DNA from: Rhizobiaceae bacterium
GTDB taxonomy: Bacteria > Pseudomonadota > Alphaproteobacteria > Rhizobiales > Rhizobiaceae
Assembly (NCBI GenBank): GCA_014380965.1
Contig: JACMIV010000161.1
Coordinates: 1-5,359 of the forward strand
DNA: 5,359 nucleotides
Direction of reading: 5' to 3'
Made by a program: the position numbers and the translations under genes. The number at the start of each line of letters is the position of its first letter. Positions within the stretch are counted from its first letter, which is position 1. Below are positions 1 through 5,359 of this stretch, one piece after another. The notes beneath the pieces were generated by a model. The model made no database searches. It was given only the letters and a program-made list of their open reading frames with translations, and had not been told where the DNA came from.

Positions 1-732
1 ATCGCTGGTGACAGTCTTTGGATTGACGAAGTGCGTCATACCAAACTTCTTGCCCCACTCCTCGCGCGCCGGATTGATATCGACACCGACGATCATGTTG
101 GCGCCGACGAGCTTGGCGCCTTGAATCACATTCAAACCAATGCCACCCAGGCCGAACACGATCACGTTCGCGCCGGGCTCAACTTTCGCCGTGTTGGTCA
201 CCGCGCCAACGCCGGTGGTGACGCCGCAGCCGATGTAGCAAGCGCTCTCAAACGGCGCGTCGGTGCGGATCTTCGCGACGGCAATCTCGGGGAGGACGGT
301 AAAGTTCGAGAAGGTCGAGCAGCCCATGTAGTGGTGTATCGCCTGGCCCTTGTAGGAAAAGCGCGTCGTGCCGTCCGGCATCAGGCCCTTGCCCTGCGTC
401 GCGCGGATCGCGGTGCAGAGGTTCGTCTTGCCGGAGAGGCAGGACTTACACTGGCGGCACTCGGGCGTGTAGAGCGGGATGACGTGGTCGCCGGGCTGAA
501 CATACGTGACCCCGGCGCCGACCTCGCGCACGATCCCTGCGCCTTCGTGGCCGAGGACGGACGGGAAGAGCCCCTCCGAATCGAAGCCATCCAGCGTGTA
601 GGCGTCCGTGTGGCAGATGCCGGTCGCCATGATCTCGACGAGGACCTCGCCGGCCTTCGGGCCTTCCAGGTCGAGTTCGACGATCTCGAGCGGCTTCTTG
701 GCCTCGAAGGCTACGGCGGCGCGGGTTTTCAT
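1..732 (-). CDS. frmA: S-(hydroxymethyl)glutathione dehydrogenase / class III alcohol dehydrogenase (3' end cut by window edge)
   Basis: This cytosolic zinc- and NAD-dependent enzyme oxidises S-(hydroxymethyl)glutathione, formed from formaldehyde and glutathione, to S-formylglutathione. Family members also reduce S-nitrosoglutathione. Reading back from the ATG at 732-730, 244 codons are visible of about 370 usual for the family. Catalytic zinc ligands are Cys40 (GICHTDAYT), His62 (GHEGAG, with Glu63) and Cys169 (GCGVTTG). The structural zinc lobe has Cys92, Cys95, Cys98 and Cys106. Arg110 in [15 protein letters not shown] matches the arginine that binds the glutathione carboxylate in class III enzymes, which separates it from ordinary alcohol dehydrogenases. 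The Rossmann loop GLGGIG lies at 194-199, followed by Asp218, the usual NAD ribose ligand. The start is supported by GGAGAG a few bases upstream. The last third, with the rest of the nucleotide-binding domain, lies outside the window. It is divergent from opgH; the next gene in its own direction (often an S-formylglutathione hydrolase) cannot be seen. Confidence 0.96.
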   Translation of the reverse strand, partial: MKTRAAVAFEAKKPLEIVELDLEGPKAGEVLVEIMATGICHTDAYTLDGFDSEGLFPSVLGHEGAGIVREVGAGVTYVQPGDHVIPLYTPECRQCKSCLSGKTNLCTAIRATQGKGLMPDGTTRFSYKGQAIHHYMGCSTFSNFTVLPEIAVAKIRTDAPFESACYIGCGVTTGVGAVTNTAKVEPGANVIVFGLGGIGLNVIQGAKLVGANMIVGVDINPAREEWGKKFGMTHFVNPKTVTSD

Positions 733-1156
733 GCGTCTCTCCAACGGTCGGTGCCGCGCTCCTGCTAGACGGTTCTGCCGGGCTTGAACATGCTGCGTGG
801 CGGAATTTTCGGGGTAGGCTGGTATTGCCGACGGATTATCTCGCCGCTCGTCCTGCGCCAAGATGCGCAAGCCTTCGTCCGGATCGTGCGACCCGTCGTC
901 GGGATGTCGTGGACACGCGACTAAGGAACTGATCCGCTCAGTTTTGATGATCCCAGCGCAGAGCGCAGCGAGTGACGGATCGGCCTCGTGGCCTATATCG
1001 ACGCAGGCACGGGCACAATCACACCGTTGCCACCGTCGTGCTGTTCCCCTCGCCCGCGCCATCCCTACTTCGTTCTGATCATCGCAGCTTCCGCCAAGCC
1101 GTAGACGCACGATCCGTGCAGCGCGTCGGTTTCGCCAGAAAAGGTCCTCCGGGTTC
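733..1156. other. Divergent intergenic region between frmA and opgH
   Basis: This 424-bp stretch separates two divergently transcribed genes, so it should carry both promoters. I find no convincing sigma-70 pair, no long inverted repeat, no terminator hairpin with a T-run and no RNA gene. Open frames across it (863-1078 and 972-1451 on the plus strand) have unremarkable Arg/Ser/Pro-rich translations and no family resemblance, and the second runs into opgH in another frame. A short stretch near 988-1020 translates to [11 protein letters not shown], which recalls a motif in small bacterial membrane proteins but is not followed by a hydrophobic helix in that frame. Most of the region is best described as non-coding regulatory DNA, possibly with a decayed gene. 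Confidence 0.6.
737..742 (-). promoter_or_regulatory. Ribosome binding site of frmA
   Basis: The minus strand reads GGAGAG here, four bases before the frmA ATG (six if counted from GGAG). It is a good Shine-Dalgarno match and supports the chosen start. Confidence 0.7.
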
Positions 1157-3085
1157 ATGCCGTCCGACATTCCCAACAGCCGTCTCGATGCCATCGGAGC
1201 GTTCTCGGAACCTCACGCCCCTACGCCGCGGCCGGCGCCTGCCCCAGCGACAGCGCTCGCCGTCTCCGGACTGCCGATCTTCTGGCGACGCGTCCTCGTT
1301 CTCATCCTCAACGTCGCGACGATCGCGGCGCTCGGCATCGGCACCTATACCGTGCTGTCGCCAGAAGGGATCGATGCGCTCGAGGCCGTCATGCTCGCAG
1401 GTTTCCTCTTCGCCGCGCCCTGGACAGTGCTCGGGTTCTGGAACGCGATGATCGGGCTCGTTCTCCTGCGCGGACCCGGAAATCCCTCCCGCAGCGTCTA
1501 CCCCTTCTTTTGCGAGGATGCGGCGGCGCGGGTGAAGCGGCTGTCGAGCCGGACGGCGCTTGCCGTGTGCCTGCGCAACGAGGCGCCGGCCCCGATCTTC
1601 GAGCGGATCGCGGCGATGCGCGACAGCCTGGAGCGCACGGGCCTTTCGGCGCATTTCCGCTTCGTCTTTCTCAGCGATACCAGCGATCCGACGATCGCGG
1701 CTGCAGAGGACGATGCCTTCGCCACCTTCCTCGCGACCGGCGAGAGCTGCGAGGCGAGGCGCCCGTTCCTTCGACGACGTGCGGTGAACACCGGCTTCAA
1801 GGCCGGCAACATCCGCGACTTCCTCGTCCGGCACGGCGATGGCTACGACTTCTTCCTGCCGCTCGATTCCGACAGCGTCATGTCGGGCGACGTCGTGACG
1901 CGCATGGTGGCGTCGATGGAGCGGCATCCTGAGATCGGCATCCTCCAGAGCCTCGTCGTCGGAATGCCCGCGACGAGCGGCTTTGCCCGCCTGTTCCAGT
2001 TCGGGATGCGCCACGGCATGCGTTCCTTTACAATGGGCGCGGCATGGTGGAACGCCGATTGCGGTTCCTATTGGGGCCACAACGCCGTCATCCGGGCGCG
2101 TGCCTTCCGCGAGCACTGCGACCTGCCGGTGCTGCCGGGCCGTGCGCCGCTCGGCGGCCACATCCTCAGCCACGATCAGCTCGAAGCCGTGTTCATGCGC
2201 CGGGCAGGCTACGAGGTCCGCGTACTGCCGATCGAGACGCAGAGCTACGAGACCAATCCGCCGACGCTGCCGGATTTCTCCAAACGCGACCTGCGCTGGT
2301 GCCAGGGCAACATGCAGTACTGGCGTTTCCTGGTCGCTCCAGGACTGCCCCTTCTCAGCCGCTTCCAGATCCTTCAGGCGATCGTCATGTACATCGCACC
2401 TCCGGCCTGGCTCGCGATGACGCTTGCGGGGACGGCGAAAGGCATCACCGACGGCTTCCACCCGCTCTATCTCGAACTCGGGCTCGCGATGTTCGGGGTG
2501 ATCTTCTTTCTCTCCGTCGCGCCGAAGATCGCCGGCGTCATCGACGTTGCGCTCGGCAGCGGCAGCATGCGGCTCTATGGTGGACCGCTACGCTTCGGCA
2601 TCTCGGCCATGGCGGAGCTCGCGGTGTCGATGCTGCTCGCGCCGATCGTCGCCGTCTACGTTACGACCTTTCTCGTCGGCCTCCTCTTCGGACGGACGAT
2701 CACCTGGAGCGGGCAGAACCGCGACCGCCTCGGCATAGCCTGGCGGGAGGCGGCGAAAGCGATGTGGCCGCAGACGCTGCTTGGTTTTGCGATGCTCGCG
2801 CTGTTGTCCGAGGTGGGTGTTCAGGCCGCGCTCTGGATGTTGCCTGTTGTCCTCGGCCTCTGCCTCGCGATCCCGCTGACGGTGCTCACCGCGTCTGCCT
2901 CCTTCGGCCGCGCGACCGCGCGCCTGGGCCTTTTCGCCATTCCAGAGGAAGTCGCGCTGCCGCGGGTCATCCGCTCCGTCGTCCCTCGCGAGGCACGGCT
3001 TTGGCGGGTTGCGGAGACGGGCGGGGAACAGGACGTTCGGGCCCTGTCACGGCACCATCCCGCAGACGTGATGGGGGACGCTTAA
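1157..3085 (+). CDS. opgH: Glucans biosynthesis glucosyltransferase OpgH (MdoH), family GT2
   Basis: OpgH is the inner-membrane glucosyltransferase that polymerises UDP-glucose into the beta-glucan backbone of osmoregulated periplasmic glucans and passes the chain outward. The 642-residue protein has a Pro/Ala-rich cytosolic N-terminus and two membrane segments at about 46-66 and 77-103. The cytosolic GT2 domain spans about 130-390, and four or five further membrane segments lie between 404 and 580. Active-site signatures are DSDS at 237-240, SHD with Asp340 as probable catalytic base, and RWCQGN at 380-385. KAGNIRDF (215-222), the YWGHNAVIR block (305-313) and MRRAGYEVR (347-355) match OpgH better than cellulose synthase. 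It is shorter than the roughly 850-residue E. coli protein at both ends; the C-terminal tail after the last membrane segment is only about 60 residues. The ATG at 1157 is the first in frame before the membrane segment; AAAAGG lies about 12 bases upstream, slightly far for a ribosome binding site. No opgG lies beside it. A 59-bp gap leads to the next gene on the same strand. Confidence 0.93.
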   Translation: MPSDIPNSRLDAIGAFSEPHAPTPRPAPAPATALAVSGLPIFWRRVLVLILNVATIAALGIGTYTVLSPEGIDALEAVMLAGFLFAAPWTVLGFWNAMIGLVLLRGPGNPSRSVYPFFCEDAAARVKRLSSRTALAVCLRNEAPAPIFERIAAMRDSLERTGLSAHFRFVFLSDTSDPTIAAAEDDAFATFLATGESCEARRPFLRRRAVNTGFKAGNIRDFLVRHGDGYDFFLPLDSDSVMSGDVVTRMVASMERHPEIGILQSLVVGMPATSGFARLFQFGMRHGMRSFTMGAAWWNADCGSYWGHNAVIRARAFREHCDLPVLPGRAPLGGHILSHDQLEAVFMRRAGYEVRVLPIETQSYETNPPTLPDFSKRDLRWCQGNMQYWRFLVAPGLPLLSRFQILQAIVMYIAPPAWLAMTLAGTAKGITDGFHPLYLELGLAMFGVIFFLSVAPKIAGVIDVALGSGSMRLYGGPLRFGISAMAELAVSMLLAPIVAVYVTTFLVGLLFGRTITWSGQNRDRLGIAWREAAKAMWPQTLLGFAMLALLSEVGVQAALWMLPVVLGLCLAIPLTVLTASASFGRATARLGLFAIPEEVALPRVIRSVVPREARLWRVAETGGEQDVRALSRHHPADVMGDA

Positions 3086-3134
3086 CGCCGAAAGCGGTCC
3101 TGAGTCGTATTTCTGACGAAGAGTGCATTTCAAC

Positions 3135-3140
3135 AGGGGG
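3135..3140 (+). promoter_or_regulatory. Ribosome binding site deciding a GTG start
   Basis: AGGGGG lies four bases before the GTG at 3145. No ATG occurs in this frame between the opgH stop and the zinc-finger motif, so this site is the main argument for starting the small zinc-finger gene at GTG. Confidence 0.5.
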
Positions 3141-3144
3141 CTGC

Positions 3145-3399
3145 GTGCCGCTTCGATGCAGTGAAATTCCCGATCGGGCCAATGCCTACATCGACCGCGA
3201 GACGAGCGTCATCGACTATCTCAAAGTCGCGAGCCACCTTGCGACATGCCCGAACTGCCGGACCTATGTCCGAGGTCTGAGGGTGACCCGGACGCTCGCG
3301 GCCGCAAGTCTGGTCGCTGAGATGCCAGAGGAGTTGAGACGACGTCTCGACCGCGGCGACCACCGCAGCGACGACAACCTGGAGCCAACGAAGCCATGA
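3145..3399 (+). CDS. Small anti-sigma-like zinc-finger protein (zf-HC2 type)
   Basis: This predicted soluble protein has 84 residues. Cys5 at the start of a helix, followed by His31, Cys35 and Cys38 (SHLATCPNCRTY), forms the Hx3Cx2C pattern of the zinc-associated anti-sigma domain. The stretch RANAYIDRE (11-19) matches the usual 'xxLxxYxDGEL' helix of that family. It has no membrane segment, so it resembles short cytosolic ZAS proteins rather than membrane-anchored anti-sigma factors. The tail (about 55-84) is charged, Arg/Asp/Glu-rich and probably flexible. The GTG start is chosen for its ribosome binding site and because it puts Cys5 at the position usual for the family; the frame stays open upstream inside opgH, but that part overlaps a real gene. 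The stop overlaps the next gene's start in ATGA. Family members bind an ECF sigma factor and release it on a signal, but no sigma gene is visible here. Its target is unknown, and a role in controlling opgH is inference only. Confidence 0.75.
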   Translation: MPLRCSEIPDRANAYIDRETSVIDYLKVASHLATCPNCRTYVRGLRVTRTLAAASLVAEMPEELRRRLDRGDHRSDDNLEPTKP

Positions 3400-4739
3400 G
3401 GATCGATCAGTTCGGGCTTGCCCTCAGCACCGAATCGGACGTCGCCGTGCGATCGTTTGAAAGCGCAGTCTACGGCGTTGCGGCCCATCAGCCTCATGCC
3501 GGCAAGGCGCTTGGCGAGTCGCTATCGGCCGATCCCGACTGTCCGGGCGTGCTCGTCCTGAAGGGCTTCGCCAATCTCGTCCTCGCGCGCGAGGAGTTGT
3601 TGCCGACGGCTGCAGGAGCTCTCGGATCCGCCAAACGGGCGGTTGCCATGCGTGGTGGCGGCACTCGGGACGAGCGAGTCATGATCGAGGCGCTGGATCA
3701 GGCGGTCGGGGGTGCGTTCGAGACGGCGGCGGATACGCTCGACGTCGGCTTCCACGACCGGCCCACGACCTTCCTGCCGTTCAAGATCTCGCATTCGCTC
3801 CGCTTCATGATCGGCGACGCCACCGGCATGATGAAGGCGTCGCGCCGGATGCTGGAGACCTGGACCGCGGACGATCCGGCGGCGGGCTTCCTCCTCGGCT
3901 GCCATGCCTTCGCGCTGGAGGAACACGGGATGTACGAGGAGGCCGAGAGCACGGGCCGCAAGGCGGTGGCGATCCAGCCAGAGGACGCCTGGGGCCATCA
4001 TGCGGTCGGCCACGTCTTCGAGATGCGCGGCGATACGGCGGCCGGTATCGACTGGCTGGAGAGGGGCCGCAGCGACTGGTCGCGCTGCAACAACTTTTCC
4101 TTCCACATGAGCTGGCATCTGGCCCTCCTCCACCTCGAGCGCGGCGACCACGAAACCGTTCTCGCGGTCTACGACCGCGAAGTCCGCCCGGTCCAGACCG
4201 ACGATTTCCGCGACGTCGCCAATGCCGTGTCGCTGCTCTGGCGGCTGGAACGCTCCGGCGTCGATGTCGGAGACCGCTGGGACGACCTGACGGAGGTCGT
4301 GCGCCGGCGCCGCACCGACACGACGCTCGTCTTCGCGACACTTCACACGCTGCTCGCGCTCGTCGCGATCGGCGACGAGAAGGGCGCCGCCGATCTCCTC
4401 GCCGCCCTGGAGGCCAAGAGCCTCGGCACATGCGACCAGTCGCGCGTCGCCGCCGAGATCGGCCTGCCGCTGGCGCGCGTCGTCATGGGCTCTCGCGGGC
4501 GACGAGACGGCTCTACGCTCGACCGGCTCCTGCGCGACATTCCGAAGATTGGCGGCAGCAACGCACAGCGCGACGTTTTCGTCTTGGCGCTCGCGGAGGC
4601 CGCCGGCAGCCGCGGCGACGACGTCGCCTTCTCGCGCATCCGCGGCGCCCGGCTGCGCCTCAAGGCGGAGGACCGATTGATCGAGGCGGTGGAGCACCAC
4701 CACACGATAATGCCGGATGGACAGTCGATCTCGCACTGA
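3396..4739 (+). CDS. TTC38-like tetratricopeptide-repeat protein
   Basis: The 447-residue protein is predicted to be cytosolic, with no signal peptide or membrane segment, and built of paired helices. The conserved core is HAFALEEHGMYEEAE at 170-184, then DAWGHHAVGHVFEMRGD at 197-213, GIDWLERG at 217-224, and HMSWHLALLHLERGD at 237-251. This succession, with repeated histidines (170, 201, 202, 206, 237, 241) and WHLAL before a 'Leu-Glu-x-Gly' turn, is the hallmark of the tetratricopeptide repeat protein 38 family, usually about 450 residues, so the gene looks complete. The biochemical role of bacterial members is not established; TPR-like repeats generally serve as protein-binding scaffolds. 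The clustered histidines suggest a metal or small-molecule site, which is inference. The ATG overlaps the preceding stop by ATGA, and GGAG lies 11 bases upstream, so translation is probably coupled to the zinc-finger gene. A 117-bp gap separates it from the next gene. Confidence 0.85.
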   Translation: MRIDQFGLALSTESDVAVRSFESAVYGVAAHQPHAGKALGESLSADPDCPGVLVLKGFANLVLAREELLPTAAGALGSAKRAVAMRGGGTRDERVMIEALDQAVGGAFETAADTLDVGFHDRPTTFLPFKISHSLRFMIGDATGMMKASRRMLETWTADDPAAGFLLGCHAFALEEHGMYEEAESTGRKAVAIQPEDAWGHHAVGHVFEMRGDTAAGIDWLERGRSDWSRCNNFSFHMSWHLALLHLERGDHETVLAVYDREVRPVQTDDFRDVANAVSLLWRLERSGVDVGDRWDDLTEVVRRRRTDTTLVFATLHTLLALVAIGDEKGAADLLAALEAKSLGTCDQSRVAAEIGLPLARVVMGSRGRRDGSTLDRLLRDIPKIGGSNAQRDVFVLALAEAAGSRGDDVAFSRIRGARLRLKAEDRLIEAVEHHHTIMPDGQSISH

Positions 4740-4856
4740 GCGCCCTCCGTCTCAGGCCTCGTCACATCTTCTTTTCGGCGCGTCGCTGGCGTATTCCCTC
4801 CGGCAGATGTCTCGCCTCCTCGACGCCGTCCGATGCCGCCTTACCGAAAGTCCCGC
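4740..4856 (+). other. Intergenic spacer before the ThDP enzyme gene
   Basis: This 117-bp gap contains no clear hairpin followed by a T-run, so no intrinsic terminator can be called after the TTC38-like gene. A 17-codon open frame (4807-4860) ends in an ATGA overlap with the next gene's start. Its product has no run of branched-chain residues, so it does not look like a classical ilv attenuator leader. Confidence 0.45.
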
Positions 4857-5359
4857 ATGACCCGTGTCGCCGATATCGTCGCCGAGACCCTCAAGGCCCA
4901 AGGCATCGGGCAGGCGTTCGGCATGCCGGGCGGCGAAGTCGTCACGCTGATCGACGCTTTGGACAGAGCGGGCATCGCCTTCCATCTCGCGCGCCACGAG
5001 ACCGCAGCGGCGCTGATGGCGGCGGGCGCATCGACGTTGTCCGGCACGCCCGGCCTCCTCGTGACGACCGTTGGACCGGGGCTTGCCAACGCCGTCAACG
5101 GCATCGCGGACGCCGCGCAGGAGCATGTGCCGCTGGTGGTCATTTCCGGCATCGTCGACCGCGCCACTCGTGCCCGCTACACGCATCAGGTCATCGACCA
5201 CGCGGCTATGCTGCGCCCGCTCGTCAAGGCGTGCTTCGAGATCGAGGCCGAGAGCGCCGGTCCGACGGTCGCCCGCGCGCTCGCCATCGCGCTCGCCGAG
5301 CCGATGGGTCCGGTCCATCTCGACCTTTCGCCCGGCACGGCCGCCCTTCCCGCCGGCAC
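4857..5359 (+). CDS. Thiamine-diphosphate-dependent enzyme, acetolactate synthase-like (3' end cut by window edge)
   Basis: The 167 visible residues form the N-terminal pyrimidine-binding domain of the pyruvate oxidase/acetolactate synthase superfamily; full members have about 530-600 residues. The start TRVADIVAETLKAQGI leads into FGMPGGEV (21-28), the usual 'FGxPG' turn. RHETAAALMAAG follows, in which Glu48 is the catalytic glutamate that activates the cofactor by protonating the aminopyrimidine. The TTVGPGLANAVNGIADA block and PLVVISG strand complete the fold. A later THQVIDHAAMLRPLVKACFE stretch and GPVHLDLSPG close the domain. Family members decarboxylate 2-oxo acids or join them to a second carbonyl compound; the residues that set substrate specificity lie mostly in the missing C-terminal half, so acetolactate synthase, another decarboxylase or a carboligase all remain possible. 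The ATG at 4857 has a weak GAAAG six bases upstream. An in-frame ATG at 4833 would add MPPYRKSR but has no visible ribosome binding site. It shares orientation with the preceding genes. Confidence 0.88.
   Translation, partial: MTRVADIVAETLKAQGIGQAFGMPGGEVVTLIDALDRAGIAFHLARHETAAALMAAGASTLSGTPGLLVTTVGPGLANAVNGIADAAQEHVPLVVISGIVDRATRARYTHQVIDHAAMLRPLVKACFEIEAESAGPTVARALAIALAEPMGPVHLDLSPGTAALPAG

Noticed and set aside
31..768. 245-codon plus-strand open frame opposite frmA
   Set aside because: The minus strand encodes all zinc ligands and the Rossmann motif of class III alcohol dehydrogenase; the plus frame is its complement.
835..861. Possible minus-strand promoter for frmA (GATAAT at 835-840 with TTGGCG at 856-861)
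   Set aside because: The spacing is only 15 bases, the -35 match is weak, and such pairs occur by chance; not strong enough to annotate.
1079..2461. 460-codon open frame on the minus strand opposite opgH
   Set aside because: It lies antisense to a gene with clear catalytic motifs, and its translation is rich in Arg, Glu, His and Asp with no recognisable domain, as expected for the complement of GC-biased codons.
2044..3144. Upstream extension of the zinc-finger frame through the end of opgH
   Set aside because: The added residues overlap opgH out of frame and are Arg/Ala-rich without family resemblance; the ribosome binding site and Cys5 position favour the GTG at 3145.
3522..4736. 404-codon open frame on the minus strand opposite the TTC38-like gene
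   Set aside because: It is a shadow of the plus-strand gene: low-complexity composition, no domain, and the plus strand carries the family motifs.
4752..5318. 188-codon minus-strand open frame opposite the ThDP enzyme
   Set aside because: Composition is typical of an antisense shadow, and the plus strand carries the ThDP-binding domain with its catalytic Glu.

Overview
The window looks like chromosomal DNA from a high-GC alphaproteobacterium, most likely of the Hyphomicrobiales type. This is inferred from the strong C/G bias at third codon positions, the long open shadow frames on the opposite strand, and the gene set (glutathione-dependent formaldehyde dehydrogenase, OpgH-type glucosyltransferase, TTC38-like protein). 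Nothing in the sequence fixes the genus. I see no RNA gene, insertion sequence, CRISPR array, attachment site or convincing terminator.

Layout: bases 1-732 hold the N-terminal 244 codons of a minus-strand class III alcohol dehydrogenase, S-(hydroxymethyl)glutathione dehydrogenase, whose 3' end lies beyond the left edge. A 424-bp divergent intergenic region (733-1156) follows. Everything to its right reads on the plus strand. It comprises opgH (1157-3085), a membrane glucosyltransferase of osmoregulated periplasmic glucan synthesis. Next is a small Hx3Cx2C zinc-finger protein resembling anti-sigma factors (3145-3399), then a TTC38-like helical-repeat protein (3396-4739). The last gene is the N-terminal part of a thiamine-diphosphate-dependent enzyme of the acetolactate synthase type (4857 to the right edge).

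Functional reading: FrmA belongs to formaldehyde detoxification and is transcribed away from the rest. The opgH, zinc-finger and TTC38-like genes are closely packed: a 59-bp gap, then an ATGA start/stop overlap. They are probably co-transcribed, with translational coupling of the last two. The usual OpgH partner, the periplasmic protein OpgG, is not in the window. No sigma factor gene accompanies the zinc-finger protein. The most interesting point is this arrangement: an OpgH without OpgG, followed by a tiny anti-sigma-like protein and a cytosolic repeat protein. Whether they form a functional unit is inference from gene order only.
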